64,000 nucleotides of DNA from Acherontichlamydia pituitae (GCA_019634675.1 JAHCAX010000001.1:496001-560000), one strand, 5' to 3'; counted from the stretch's first letter, positions 51,253-60,473 are shown. Numbers and translations are program-made. The notes: a model not told the origin generated them from the sequence alone.

Positions 51253-51272
51253 CTTCCCCTTAACAGGGGAAG
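51253..51272 (-). terminator. hairpin between sppA and polA
   Basis: CTTCCCCT and AGGGGAAG form an eight-pair stem with a four-base loop right after the sppA stop. No T tract follows, so it may attenuate rather than fully stop read-through into polA. Confidence 0.5.
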
Positions 51273-51278
51273 AGTGAC

Positions 51279-52337
51279 TTAATGGATCTCTCCGTATGGC
51301 TGATAGAGGTAGAGGAACTTTCCGCTAAGTTCTGAGTTCATGTAGGGCCCCATTTGTAAGACATGGGTTATTTTCCCTTGAAAAAGAGCTTGGCAGCTTC
51401 CCGCTAGGTCGGATAGGAAAGGGTGCGGCGGAGAAAGATGGACCACTTGGTAAAATTGGTCTTCGGGAATCTGGGCGGCTTTTGTTAAATCCTTCAACGC
51501 AACATTGTAATCGGAGTTCGCGACATCGATGTAGCCGAGTTCCTGAGCAGTTGGGGAAACGTAGACTTGGGCGCCATAATCATTGATAAGCTTCTCTTTG
51601 TCAATGTGCGGACGGGCAGCGATGACCGTGTCCACAAATTCGCCATAGAGGACTGAGGTCACATTGCGCAAAGAGGCGTCTTCGCCCGGCATCCAAGGAC
51701 GGAACGGGTTGAGCATGTCTTTGTCTTTACCTTGGGTAAGGGTCAAAGACTGGACGCCGTAGCGCTCCATGAGGCCGGAAAAGTTGAAAGTCGGCCCTAA
51801 AATAACGCCGACAGATCCAATGACGCTGGACGAGGAGGCATAGATCTTGTCAGCGGAACAGGCGATATACATCCCGCCGGAGGCGCACATCCCATCGACA
51901 AACGCATAAATAGGAACTTTGTACTTTTCCTTGTAAGCTTTTAGATTTTGGTAGATCGCAACTGAATCAGTGACCGTTCCGCCTGGGGAGTCGATGTACA
52001 GAAAGATCGCTTTGACGCGATTGTTGGCCAACAGCCCTTCACGGGAATCGAGGAGCAAATTGCTGAATTTTTCAGCAGTGAGTTCTCCTTGGCCGATCAC
52101 TCCTGTGATGTTCAATTTTAAGACAACCGGGGCTGTATGAGGAAGAAGGTCGCGGTTTCCATTGGCGTCTGCAGCAATGGTCAAATCGCTTTTTTCAGGT
52201 ACAATGTTCGGTCCGGACATCATCATCAGTCCCATAAAAATGAGGATGAGGCCGATCAATAGTCCTAAGATCGTAGCAAAGGAAGTGCAAAAGCTTCGAA
52301 TGCTGGCGACAAAAATCGATTCTTTAGTGAATTGCAT
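51279..52337 (-). CDS. sppA: signal peptide peptidase SppA, short type
   Basis: This 352-residue protein has one N-terminal membrane segment (ILGLLIGLILIFMGLMMM, residues ~22-40), then an S49 peptidase domain: FLYIDSPGGTVTDS, FVDGMCASGGMYIACSADKIYA (catalytic Ser in the CASGG motif) and IGSVGVI. The catalytic Lys should fall in the later segment. It digests signal peptides at the membrane. The short form (about 36 kDa) oligomerises. The 5' neighbour is an intergenic repeat element, so the promoter probably lies in 52338-52400. Confidence 0.92.
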   Translation of the reverse strand: MQFTKESIFVASIRSFCTSFATILGLLIGLILIFMGLMMMSGPNIVPEKSDLTIAADANGNRDLLPHTAPVVLKLNITGVIGQGELTAEKFSNLLLDSREGLLANNRVKAIFLYIDSPGGTVTDSVAIYQNLKAYKEKYKVPIYAFVDGMCASGGMYIACSADKIYASSSSVIGSVGVILGPTFNFSGLMERYGVQSLTLTQGKDKDMLNPFRPWMPGEDASLRNVTSVLYGEFVDTVIAARPHIDKEKLINDYGAQVYVSPTAQELGYIDVANSDYNVALKDLTKAAQIPEDQFYQVVHLSPPHPFLSDLAGSCQALFQGKITHVLQMGPYMNSELSGKFLYLYQPYGEIH

Positions 52338-52504
52338 ACAATGCCCTATTCTTTCAGGTTGACGTCCTACCCTGCATTGTAAAAGAGTTCTATTTTTTTT
52401 ATATACAAGTAAATTCTAAACCCGGTCTTCATGCGCTTGTTCGCCTGGCTCCCAAGTTAAAAATTATAGACAAGTAAACACAGGAATTTTACAACTAACC
52501 CTAA
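52338..52504. other. intergenic region between divergent sppA and the inverted-repeat element
   Basis: These 167 bases, and the adjoining inverted-repeat element, form the 370-base gap between divergent sppA and mscS. It is AT-rich with a T8 run near 52392-52400. I see no ORF or tRNA; it probably holds the sppA promoter. Confidence 0.4.
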
Positions 52505-52678
52505 GTGACTGTTAACGGATTTAGGTTTCGTCGATTTTTTGAGAATTTTTCGCAAATTTTGCGTCCGTTTGTTGGGGGTAATATACGAAAGCTGATATAA
52601 CCCCCCCCAACAAACGGACGCAAAATTTTCTGAAAAAGTCCAAAAAAATCGACAGAAACTAAATTCGTTAACAGTCTC
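52505..52678. repeat. second MITE-like inverted-repeat element (~174 bp)
   Basis: The two halves (starting GACTGTTAACGGATTTAG, ending the complement GTTAACAGTC) form imperfect inverted repeats of about 75 bases: a shared TCGATTTTTT block and an inner ACAAACGGACGCAAAATTTT with C8/G5 tracts. The central unpaired part is about 20 bases. A TAA (possibly CTAA) flanks each side. Sequence is unrelated to the MITE at 24707. It ends 30 bases before the mscS start, so it may carry or displace that promoter. Confidence 0.7.
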
Positions 52679-52707
52679 TAATATGAAAGAAATATAGAGG
52701 TGTGCTC

Positions 52708-53799
52708 ATGGAACCGGAAAATACTGTTGTCAACTTGACACCGCTTTCTAACAACCATTTGTGGTTTATGGAGATCGTTATAGGGTTGCTGACATTGATC
52801 GCCATCAATTTCCTTTTCAAAAGGGTCGTCAAGCATTTCCGCCATCGCTCATTGTCGATGACGCATGATTGGAAAGAAAAAATCGGCGAGATCACATTTT
52901 TGCCCATTACGATTCTGTTGTGGGTTCTAGGGGGGATTTTGGTTCTTGAAGTCCTCAGCAAACGGTTCGCCTTTATCTTTTTTGATGAGTACCTCGATGC
53001 GTTCCGCACATCATGCATTATCGCATGCACGACATGGGTGATCATGCGCTGGAAGAATCAGCTTCAGATCTCCATTTTGGAAAAAGAGAGGCACACTAGG
53101 AAAGTCGATACATCTTTTATCCATGTCGTCGGCAAGATTGCGACAATCGTTATTCTTCTGATCACGGCAATGATTGTTCTGCAGGTCTGGGGAGTCAACC
53201 TTGGGCCGCTGATTGCATTTGGAGGTATTGGCGCTGCTGCAATCGGATTCGCTGCTAAAGATGTGATCGCCAATTTCTTCGGCGGGCTTATGCTTTATAT
53301 TACCCGTCCTTTTATGAGCGGCGATTATGTTGTGCTGCCTGAGCGCCAGTTAGAAGGGCATGTCGAAGAGATTGGATGGTACTTGACATCGATCCGGGAT
53401 AAGGAAAAAAGGCCGGTGTATTTGCCCAACGCGATTTTTTCTAGCATCTTAGTTGTCAATTCTTCCCGTATGACCCACCGAAGGATCTTAGAAAAGATCG
53501 GGATCCGTTATGATGATTTTCCTAAGATGAGGAATTTGTGCGAAGAGATCAAGCAAGCGATCAGCGAGCATTCGGCAATTGATACCCACTTGCCTGTCCT
53601 AGTCACCTTTAGTTCTTATAACCAATACACACTCGACATTACCATCGACATTTATACGCTGGCAACTAAGTATGACCATTATTTGAGCGTTAAACAGGAA
53701 GTCTTAATCCTTGTCTACGACGTGATCAAGGCCAAGGGAGCGGAAATGCCCTTCCCTACAATGACCATACAAGGCGCATTAACACCTGTTCCGAATTGA
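52708..53799 (+). CDS. mscS: MscS-family mechanosensitive channel
   Basis: This 363-residue protein starts at the ATG seven bases after AGAGG. It has about four or five membrane segments (IVIGLLTLIAINFLF; ILLWVLGGILVLEV; a third near 105; IATIVILLITAMIVL), then the pore-lining helix and vestibule signature GGIGAAAIGFAAKDVIANFFGG and TRPFMSGDYV, with a C-terminal MscS beta domain. It releases osmolytes at hypo-osmotic shock, useful on leaving a host cell. The upstream neighbour is an inverted-repeat element. Confidence 0.93.
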   Translation: MEPENTVVNLTPLSNNHLWFMEIVIGLLTLIAINFLFKRVVKHFRHRSLSMTHDWKEKIGEITFLPITILLWVLGGILVLEVLSKRFAFIFFDEYLDAFRTSCIIACTTWVIMRWKNQLQISILEKERHTRKVDTSFIHVVGKIATIVILLITAMIVLQVWGVNLGPLIAFGGIGAAAIGFAAKDVIANFFGGLMLYITRPFMSGDYVVLPERQLEGHVEEIGWYLTSIRDKEKRPVYLPNAIFSSILVVNSSRMTHRRILEKIGIRYDDFPKMRNLCEEIKQAISEHSAIDTHLPVLVTFSSYNQYTLDITIDIYTLATKYDHYLSVKQEVLILVYDVIKAKGAEMPFPTMTIQGALTPVPN

Positions 53800-53840
53800 G
53801 TGTGATTGCAGAAGAATCGGTTTTTGGCCTAGCTAGTTCG

Positions 53841-53886
53841 GGTCCAAGGTTCCTCGCAAGCTCTTTGCTGCGAGGGTTGCCGGACC
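53841..53886 (+). terminator. two-stem hairpin, possible mscS terminator
   Basis: GGTCC/GGACC encloses CCTCGCA/TGCGAGG in an extended hairpin about 40 bases after mscS, followed by a TTGTTGTCT stretch. It could also be a structured RNA. The rest of 53887-54081 has no supported gene. Confidence 0.45.
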
Positions 53887-54081
53887 TTGTTGTCTATCCG
53901 CAGTCTCAAAATCCACATCGCTTCTATGTGAAAACATTGGAGCAGTTTCCTTTCCAAACTCCTGATTCTTCATGCTCAAATCGTGATGTTTCCGATAAAG
54001 GCAGCTTCCTATCCAAATTTGATTGCTGAAGATATTATTAAATAACAAGATGATAGGACGGTCAGGAAGACTATTTTGGGA

Positions 54082-54609
54082 TTAATTAGAGGCGCTTGTG
54101 GAACGGCTCTTCTTGAACAAGTAGAGTTCTAAAAAGAGCTCGATAAAAGCAAGCAGTCCGAACAGGATAAAAATAAAGTAGAAGTATCCTGGGAAAGAAA
54201 ATTGAAGGGTGATCCCTATCAAAGCGAGGAACTGGAGGGCTGTCGTCGCTTTCCCCCAGCGGATCGATTTGCACTCATAGGCTTTCCATAGGCCGGAAAG
54301 GCTCAGGTAAATTCCAAAAGCGCATAAAAAGAAGTCGCGCGAGATCATGGCAAGGGATTCCCACATTTCGATTTTCCCTTCGAGCATGAGGACGGTAAGA
54401 GCAAAGAAGACAAAGAATTTGTCCATTGCAGGATCGAGGATTGCCCCGAACTGGGTCACTGCGCGACGCCGTCTGGCCAAATATCCATCGATGCTATCGG
54501 TGATCATGGCCAACAAAATGGCAGCAATGCGAAATGACGTGTTTTCCACTAAAAAGAGGAAAGCAAGGGGTGCTCTTAAAAAGGAAAGTCCATTAGAGAT
54601 GCTCAACAT
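54082..54609 (-). CDS. pgsA: CDP-alcohol phosphatidyltransferase (PgsA-like)
   Basis: This 175-residue membrane protein has the family motif D-G-x2-A-R-x8-G-x3-D-x3-D: DGYLAR near residue 41 followed by FGAILDPAMD. Membrane segments are near 5-25, 25-40, 68-90 and 120-150. It most likely makes phosphatidylglycerol phosphate from CDP-diacylglycerol and glycerol 3-phosphate, although cardiolipin or phosphatidylserine synthase cannot be excluded by motif alone. The next minus-strand gene, dedA, starts 45 bases after the pgsA start in opposite order (not an operon head). Confidence 0.87.
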   Translation of the reverse strand: MLSISNGLSFLRAPLAFLFLVENTSFRIAAILLAMITDSIDGYLARRRRAVTQFGAILDPAMDKFFVFFALTVLMLEGKIEMWESLAMISRDFFLCAFGIYLSLSGLWKAYECKSIRWGKATTALQFLALIGITLQFSFPGYFYFIFILFGLLAFIELFLELYLFKKSRSTSASN

Positions 54610-54653
54610 CGCTTTATCGAATTAGTTCTCGTCTCGTTGATCCTTAACCAGCT

Positions 54654-55283
54654 TCAGAGGGCGTCTCTAAGTCGGGTCGATCGTGCCTTCTTTCTACTCT
54701 TATACCAAATAATGCTAATTACAGTCACACTGAAAGCTGCGAAGATCAAGAGATTAAATGTCTTCAGATAGTGCCAAATCACTTGATAGTTTTGGCCGAG
54801 GGTGTAAAAGGCATAGAAGCTGGTGCTGCACCAAATGAAGCAGGCCAATGCATCCATGAGCATGAATCGATAAAAATTGAATTTGCTCATGCCGGTCGTC
54901 ATAAAGATGCAGTTGCGCACGCCAAAGGGGATAAACCTTCCGATGACGAGGGTCAAAAGCCCATATTTTTCATAAAAATTTCTCACTTTGTCCATCCGCT
55001 CTTGCTTCAAAAGCTTAGAAAAAAATGAAAAACGGTGGAGCTGTCTTCCTACAAGCCTTCCCGTCCAGTATGCGCACCAAGCGGATAGGTAGCACCCAAA
55101 TAGGATACTTAGGTATAAATGCCAAGTATGCTCCGGAAGGATTGCGGCTGCAATAAATGCGCTGATGAGGATAAGGATATCGGCGCTGATCGGTATGTTG
55201 AAGCCGGCTAAAATGATAGCTGCAAAGACATACCAATGTGCCTGGCTAGCGTGGCGGGTGATAAAGTCGATCAATGTTTCCAT
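54654..55283 (-). CDS. DedA/SNARE-associated family membrane protein
   Basis: From METLIDF (55283) the protein is 209 residues with about five hydrophobic segments and the DedA core: GFNIPISADILILISAF (with the re-entrant pattern), a GRLVGRQL segment and the FYEKYGLLTLVIGRFIPFGVRNC loop with conserved Arg and Pro. DedA proteins act as lipid scramblase/flippases for polyprenyl-phosphate or phospholipids. It sits 44 bases upstream of pgsA on the same strand; both are lipid-related. Confidence 0.87.
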   Translation of the reverse strand: METLIDFITRHASQAHWYVFAAIILAGFNIPISADILILISAFIAAAILPEHTWHLYLSILFGCYLSAWCAYWTGRLVGRQLHRFSFFSKLLKQERMDKVRNFYEKYGLLTLVIGRFIPFGVRNCIFMTTGMSKFNFYRFMLMDALACFIWCSTSFYAFYTLGQNYQVIWHYLKTFNLLIFAAFSVTVISIIWYKSRKKARSTRLRDAL

Positions 55284-55423
55284 AGTATTATGGTTATAGC
55301 ACACAGCAGGGATTTATTTACAATTAATCCTCTTTGGGATGTGTTAATTGGAAAATTTGATTGATTTGCGGTTTTTTATTTATGTAATTATTTGTTTTGC
55401 GTCTGATTAATAATGAGAGGAAA

Positions 55424-55945
55424 ATGAAACAATTAAAATTTTTGGACATCAGCAATCAAAATTCAATAATAACCATTGAATTGCCTGGAAATGTCCAAGC
55501 TGTTTCTTTGCTTTCCGTGCTTTTGTTATCGAGCATTATCCTGGTTGCAGCCTTCGGGAAACTTTTTTCTCCAAGCGACGACTTTCCCGCTCTAGATATT
55601 TTTGTCAGCTTTTTTGAAATGGCCTTGATCGGCTCCCTTATTTTGTTCCGCAAACGGTTGGAGATCTGGTTCATTGCATCTCTAGTGTTTGCGTCTTGGG
55701 GCGGGTATTCCCTGTTCTGGTATTTAGCAGAGCTCCCTTGCTCTTGCATGGGAGAGTCGATTTACGTGCCCCATGGTTTTTCTCTTGTCATGGATGCATT
55801 ATTCTTTTCTTTAAGCCTTTGCGTCGCCTATTTATTGGGAGCCTGTAAAAAGAGCATCGCCCTTGTCATGGTCAATTCTGTGATTTTTTCTGCAGGAGGT
55901 TATGCGCTTGGGAAGTGGATCTTTGAATACATCCTGTTGGATTAG
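55424..55945 (+). CDS. MauE/DoxX-like membrane protein
   Basis: From the ATG after GAGAGG the protein is 173 residues with four predicted membrane helices (35-55, 60-80, 85-105, 125-145) and a Cys pair in ELPCSCMGE after the third. This layout resembles MauE-like proteins, which help form disulfides or supply reductant to periplasmic enzymes. A TTG start at 55397 is in frame but has no ribosome-binding site. Function is inferred from topology and the CxC motif only. Confidence 0.6.
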   Translation: MKQLKFLDISNQNSIITIELPGNVQAVSLLSVLLLSSIILVAAFGKLFSPSDDFPALDIFVSFFEMALIGSLILFRKRLEIWFIASLVFASWGGYSLFWYLAELPCSCMGESIYVPHGFSLVMDALFFSLSLCVAYLLGACKKSIALVMVNSVIFSAGGYALGKWIFEYILLD

Positions 55946-55953
55946 ACGCTGAG

Positions 55954-55981
55954 GGAATTGCAAAACTTGCTTTGCAATTCC
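55954..55981. terminator. bidirectional terminator between the MauE-like and ntt genes
   Basis: A perfect 11-base-pair stem (GGAATTGCAAA and its complement) with loop ACTTGC lies between the convergent genes, ending five bases from the ntt stop. Confidence 0.75.
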
Positions 55982-55986
55982 TTCGC

Positions 55987-57564
55987 TTAAGTCGTGTGGG
56001 TAGCTGGATCCTTAATAGAGGGTTGCAAAGCTGGCTTTTCATCATCAGGGACGGCCAATGTCTCATGATGGGAGACCAGTGCATTGAATTGCCTTCCTAA
56101 GGCGCGGACAGCCACCATCCAGCCGGCAATTGCAAAAAGAAGAATGAAAGCGACGATCGGAGTGCTAAGGGCAACTGTTCCAAAGAACATCAAAAGGCCT
56201 TGATGGATGAGGGACCCTCCAGATTTGCCGATCCTCGATCCAACGCCGTCGATAGCAGCTTTTCCTTTGAGCTTGCATTCTTTTGATAAAGGAATGAAGG
56301 CCAGCTCTTTGGTTGCATCGAATAGGGTGTACTTGGAAGCTCTGGCAAGACAATTTTGCAAGGATCCAAAAAATGCGCAGAGGGCAAGAGGCGTCGTTCC
56401 AAGCCAAGTCGCTACGGATGCAAAGCTAGAATCTTTAAAGAAGAAGAAAAAGAAGAAGGCTACGCCTGTGATCAATAATATCATCGGCGAAATCAATGCG
56501 CTTACGGTCCAGCTGAACTTGCGGATGATCGTTCCGGAAATGAAGATGCTTGTCACTGTGGCCACAATTCCGATTCCAGTCAAAACTTTACCCATGTATG
56601 CATTGAAATCAGCAGGATTGGGGTAGAGTTGTTTGACCTGGTCTTTCCACACGACCTCGACGAGGTTGATCGCGATGTTGTACATCACAACGATGACTGC
56701 AATGCAAATGAGATATTTGGATTGTGCAAGGTACTTGAAGTTCTTGCGGAGCCCCATTTTGACTTCCGCATTTCCGCTTTGTTCCCGGTAGAAGGGAGCG
56801 TTATATCCAAAGCCCTGCTTGTGGATATAACGGAACAGGCCCATGCAGACTAACCCTGCTACAATGATGACGCTTGTCAGTAAAAAAATTGCTTGTCCCC
56901 AGGCGTCGCCGCCGATAGGTAAATTGGGGTTGTAGACGTGCTGGGACATGGAGGTGGCAACTTGTCCAGCAGCAATGCCTGAAAAATTAATGCTGATCCC
57001 AAGAAGCCCATAATAGCGTTTGGCGTCTTTAACAGAGGTCACATCATTGGCAAATCCCCATGCTAGGACAGTCATGATGATCGTGCTCCACATTTCCGAC
57101 ATGACGTAGAACAAGGTGAACGTCCAGTTGCGGAAAATGGCGATCAACCCTTGGCAGCCTCTGGGAAGAATTTCTTGAACTTTATCGCAAAGCGTATGTG
57201 GATGGAGCTTATCTTGAAATGGATATAAGAAAAACATGAATATCAAGAAGAACGAGACAAAAATGGTCATCATCACATAAAAAACTTGCTCGCGGCTGAC
57301 CCGGTTGGAAACGCGTGTGAAGAGGAATGTGAACAAAAAGGCCATCGGAACGATTGCCCAGACTTTTAAAAAGGGCAGCGCCTCGGCCCCGGATGAAGGT
57401 GCCGTCACGACGAGGGCGTCTTTTGTTGCGCGCAAGAGGCTATAATTAAAGCCGACCAAGAAGAAGATGATCAGCATGGGTATGAACTTTTTGAGCTCAT
57501 GCCGGTGTATCGGCCACAGATAAGATCGGATTCTACTAAAACCTGCCTTGGTAGGCGCAGACAT
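55987..57564 (-). CDS. ATP/ADP translocase, NTT/TLC family
   Basis: This 525-residue protein has about 11-12 membrane helices and the TLC family signature early (FFLVGFNYSLLRATKDALVV), with a later MWSTIIMTVLAWGFANDVTS and AKRYYGLLGISINFSGIAAGQ. Such translocases in obligate intracellular bacteria import host ATP in exchange for ADP (energy parasitism) or other nucleotides; the exact exchange type cannot be read from motifs. A sound promoter (57677-57704) and a long leader precede it. Conserved charged residues of helix I (K and E) appear intact. Confidence 0.96.
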   Translation of the reverse strand: MSAPTKAGFSRIRSYLWPIHRHELKKFIPMLIIFFLVGFNYSLLRATKDALVVTAPSSGAEALPFLKVWAIVPMAFLFTFLFTRVSNRVSREQVFYVMMTIFVSFFLIFMFFLYPFQDKLHPHTLCDKVQEILPRGCQGLIAIFRNWTFTLFYVMSEMWSTIIMTVLAWGFANDVTSVKDAKRYYGLLGISINFSGIAAGQVATSMSQHVYNPNLPIGGDAWGQAIFLLTSVIIVAGLVCMGLFRYIHKQGFGYNAPFYREQSGNAEVKMGLRKNFKYLAQSKYLICIAVIVVMYNIAINLVEVVWKDQVKQLYPNPADFNAYMGKVLTGIGIVATVTSIFISGTIIRKFSWTVSALISPMILLITGVAFFFFFFFKDSSFASVATWLGTTPLALCAFFGSLQNCLARASKYTLFDATKELAFIPLSKECKLKGKAAIDGVGSRIGKSGGSLIHQGLLMFFGTVALSTPIVAFILLFAIAGWMVAVRALGRQFNALVSHHETLAVPDDEKPALQPSIKDPATHTT

Positions 57565-57676
57565 ATGATGCCTAGGTTGATTGCTTCGAGGATAAAAATT
57601 AAAAATAAATCAACACCTTCACCAAGAAGGGGTTTAAATTTTTAATTTCCTCAAGTCGGTATCTAGAATTGCCCCT

Positions 57677-57704
57677 ATTATAAGGGTTTTGCTTTATTTG
57701 ACAA
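57677..57704 (-). promoter_or_regulatory. promoter of ntt
   Basis: On the minus strand TTGTCA (57704-57699), 16 bases, TATAAT (57682-57677): a near-consensus sigma-66/70 promoter about 110 bases before the start. The leader contains an imperfect inverted repeat (ATTAAAAAT... / ...ATTTTTAAT, 57593-57645) and a possible hairpin. Confidence 0.7.
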
Positions 57705-57808
57705 CTAGATTGGTCTTTCGAGATTAGTTTAAGAAGCTGATTCTATCGGTCGGAACGGATAAAAAAATTAATTTGCGCCTATTCGGGATGCAATGCAGGC
57801 CAACTCGT

Positions 57809-59008
57809 TTAGGTATTGCTGAGGGCGTCGACTCCAGGAAGGCGCCCAAGCTCCAGAAACTCAAGGGAAGCCCCGCCGCCAGTAGAAAGATGTGTAAAAT
57901 TTTTGTCCAAGTGCATTTGTTTGACCGCAGCGACGGAATCGCCGCCGCCGACAATCGTCACCGCTTTTAATTGGGCAAGCGCCTCTGCAATTTTCTGGGT
58001 CCCTGTGGCAAAATAGGAAATTTCAAATACTCCAAGCGGTCCATTCCAAAACACCGTTCCAGCTTTTTGCAGTTCTGCGCGCCATTGGAGAATCGTGTTG
58101 GGCCCGATATCAACGCCTTGAAAGCCTGAGGGGATCCCTTGAGTCGCCGAAGCGAACTGGCATTTTGCTTTTTCGCTGATCGAATCTGCAGCGACAAAAT
58201 CTCTCGGCAGCAAGAGGGGGATCTTTTTACTTTTACAGGAGTTGATCAATTGTAAAGCAGTTGGGACTTGATCGTCCTCGCATAAGGAATTTCCGATGGA
58301 TACGCCTAGGGCTTTTAGGAATGTGAATGCCATCGCTCCTCCGATGAAAAGACCATCGACTTTATCGATCAGGGATTGAAGTACGCCTATTTTGCTTGAG
58401 ATTTTAGCCCCTCCGATGATGGCAAAAAATGGGCGTTTAGGATTTGCAAGGAGGTTTCCTAAAAAAGAAAGCTCCTTCTGCATCAAGAGGCCGCAAGCGG
58501 ACTTGCCTGGAAAGTATTGGGCGATCGTAGCTGTCGAGGAGTGGGTCCTGTGCGCAGTCCCAAAAGCATCGTTGACGTAAATGTCGCCAAGGGAGGCAAG
58601 CTGTTTGGCAAAATTAGGATCGGAATCGGGATGTTCCTCTGCTTCATGGAAGCGGAGGTTTTCTAAAAGGAGCACTTCGCCTTCTTTCAGATCAGATGCC
58701 ATCGCTTGCGTCTCTTTTCCAACGCAGTCGTTTGCCATTTTGACGGGAATGCCGAGGAGCTGGGAAAGAGCTTTTGCGCAAAGAGAGAGAGAGAGTTCTG
58801 GATCCCAGCCGTTTTTAGGACGTCCCAGGTGGCTCATCAGGATAGGTTTTCCCCCTTTTTCCAAAATAAGCCGAATGGTCGGAAGGGATTCCTGGATGCG
58901 CGTGTCATCGGATATGGCGCCGTCAGGACTTAATGGAACATTGAAATCAACGCGCGTTAAGACTCTTTGACCCTTCAGGTCTAAATCTTGAATATTTAAC
59001 TTGCCCAT
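57809..59008 (-). CDS. pgk: phosphoglycerate kinase
   Basis: This 399-residue glycolytic enzyme (1,3-bisphosphoglycerate + ADP to 3-phosphoglycerate + ATP) shows RVLTRVDFNVPL, LMSHLGRPK (substrate Arg/His), VYVNDAFGTAHR-type segment, FAIIGGAKISSKI, WNGPLGVFE and the ATP-binding GGGDSVAAV. All landmarks are present. The ORF opens at 59038, but MGKLNIQDLDL at 59008 with AGG upstream matches the family start. The downstream minus-strand region holds the ntt promoter. Confidence 0.97.
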   Translation of the reverse strand: MGKLNIQDLDLKGQRVLTRVDFNVPLSPDGAISDDTRIQESLPTIRLILEKGGKPILMSHLGRPKNGWDPELSLSLCAKALSQLLGIPVKMANDCVGKETQAMASDLKEGEVLLLENLRFHEAEEHPDSDPNFAKQLASLGDIYVNDAFGTAHRTHSSTATIAQYFPGKSACGLLMQKELSFLGNLLANPKRPFFAIIGGAKISSKIGVLQSLIDKVDGLFIGGAMAFTFLKALGVSIGNSLCEDDQVPTALQLINSCKSKKIPLLLPRDFVAADSISEKAKCQFASATQGIPSGFQGVDIGPNTILQWRAELQKAGTVFWNGPLGVFEISYFATGTQKIAEALAQLKAVTIVGGGDSVAAVKQMHLDKNFTHLSTGGGASLEFLELGRLPGVDALSNT

Positions 59009-59063
59009 TTGAACCTGTCCCAATAAAACATTCGTCAAGTTCTGTAATTCTTTTTAGGTTCTC

Positions 59064-59813
59064 TTATAGTTCTGAAAAAGGATTAGCAGCTTGGCTGAAG
59101 TTGGATCCTTTTTTTCGTTTTTTTAGTTCTGTCTTAAGCGAGAAGAGCAGGTCTTGGTCAAAGTTCTGATGAGCGGCCCATCTAAGGTATTCGATGGGAA
59201 TCTCAGAAAATGGACGGCCCTTATGTTTCCCGAGCGGCATCGCTTTGAGCATAATCGGACTCTTCAAGCGATGCAGCAGTTCTTCAGTTGTTTTATAGCG
59301 TTGAGCAAGATATTTGAACACTTCAATGTTGACGACTACATCGCTCATTGCTCGATGGGCCCCTTCTTCAGCGATGTTAAAGTGCTGTCTTAATTTCTCA
59401 AGCGAATTGATGGGACTCTCTCCATAAAGCCTTGCGAGCCTCAGTGTGTCGATATACACATGGGCATGGAGGTTGCATGGAATTTGGTGCTGTTTAGCTG
59501 CGGCGCAAAGGAACGCGATATCATTGTTGATCCCATGGCCGACAATGATGTGCTTTCCAATGAACTCAAAGACTTTGGGAAGGATCTCTTGGACTTTAGG
59601 TTTTCCTTGGACCATGTCATCGGTGATATGATGGATGGCGATCGATTCCGGATTGATCGGCAATTGCGGATCAATCAAAGTTTCGAAGGAGTCAAGGATC
59701 TGATCAAAGGTGAATTTTACTACAGCGACTTCGATGATTTGATCCGATTCCGGCGTAAGTCCGGTCGTCTCGCAGTCTAGGCAGATGAAAGTGTCTTTTG
59801 AAATAAGGCCCAT
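59064..59813 (-). CDS. DnaQ-like DEDDh exonuclease with C-terminal DUF3820 module
   Basis: The 249-residue protein has exonuclease motifs I (ICLDCETTG), II (VGHGINNDIAFL) and III (HRAMSDV) of the DEDDh class. After ~170 residues it has a DUF3820-type segment (MPLGKHKGRPFSEIPIEYLRWA). Such fusions occur in chlamydial dnaQ-like genes. It is a proofreading or RNase T-like exonuclease, not the replicative epsilon by length alone. It sits 15 bases upstream-side of engB in a minus-strand string. Confidence 0.88.
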   Translation of the reverse strand: MGLISKDTFICLDCETTGLTPESDQIIEVAVVKFTFDQILDSFETLIDPQLPINPESIAIHHITDDMVQGKPKVQEILPKVFEFIGKHIIVGHGINNDIAFLCAAAKQHQIPCNLHAHVYIDTLRLARLYGESPINSLEKLRQHFNIAEEGAHRAMSDVVVNIEVFKYLAQRYKTTEELLHRLKSPIMLKAMPLGKHKGRPFSEIPIEYLRWAAHQNFDQDLLFSLKTELKKRKKGSNFSQAANPFSEL

Positions 59814-59828
59814 ACAGTATCTGTGTCC

Positions 59829-60473
59829 TTAAGCTTGGGCTTGAGAAGGGGGTTTGGTCAATATGTTGTTAATTTGCTCAATGAGTTCATTTCGATACCG
59901 CGCATCTGTAGTAGAATAATGAAGAAACTGGACGGGATGATGGTGGAAAAAATTATTAAAAACTGAAAGGCAATTAAGAGCTTTGAGCTGTTTCTCATGG
60001 TTGTTCAGCTTGTCAGCTTTGGTAAAGATGATCAAGACAGGCAGCTGGTGGTGGGCGATCCATTTGGCAAAGGCGCAGTCTTCCTGAGATGGCTCGCGCC
60101 TGCAGTCCATAAGAAATAGGATTAATTTCAGCGTCGGTCGATTTTTCAGGTAGTGGTCAATGGCTCCCGACCATTGCTTTTTGAGCTCGTCCGTCGCTTT
60201 TGCGTATCCGTACCCTGGAAGGTCGACGAGGACTAATTCATCGTCGATTGTAAAAAAATTCAGGGTCTGGGTCTTTCCGGGAGTTGCTGAAACGCGAGCG
60301 AGGTCTTTGCGTTTTAATAGATGGTTGATCAAAGAGGATTTGCCAACATTCGATTTGCCGACAATGACAATTTCAGGGAGAAGATTTCCATTTTCAGTCT
60401 TGAGCTGAGGAAGGCTCTCTTGAGATAAAGAAGATCCGACATATTGAGCATTTGAAAAGGTGATTTTTTTCAT
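59829..60473 (-). CDS. engB: ribosome biogenesis GTPase EngB/YsxC
   Basis: This 214-residue GTPase has G1 IVGKSNVGKSSLI, G2-region TPGKTQTLN, G3 DLPGYGYAKA, G4 FTKADK and a late G5-like STT. The GKSNVGKSS and YGYAK signatures define EngB, needed for 50S assembly. Its start overlaps the tsaE stop by four bases (ATGA). Confidence 0.96.
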   Translation of the reverse strand: MKKITFSNAQYVGSSLSQESLPQLKTENGNLLPEIVIVGKSNVGKSSLINHLLKRKDLARVSATPGKTQTLNFFTIDDELVLVDLPGYGYAKATDELKKQWSGAIDHYLKNRPTLKLILFLMDCRREPSQEDCAFAKWIAHHQLPVLIIFTKADKLNNHEKQLKALNCLSVFNNFFHHHPVQFLHYSTTDARYRNELIEQINNILTKPPSQAQA

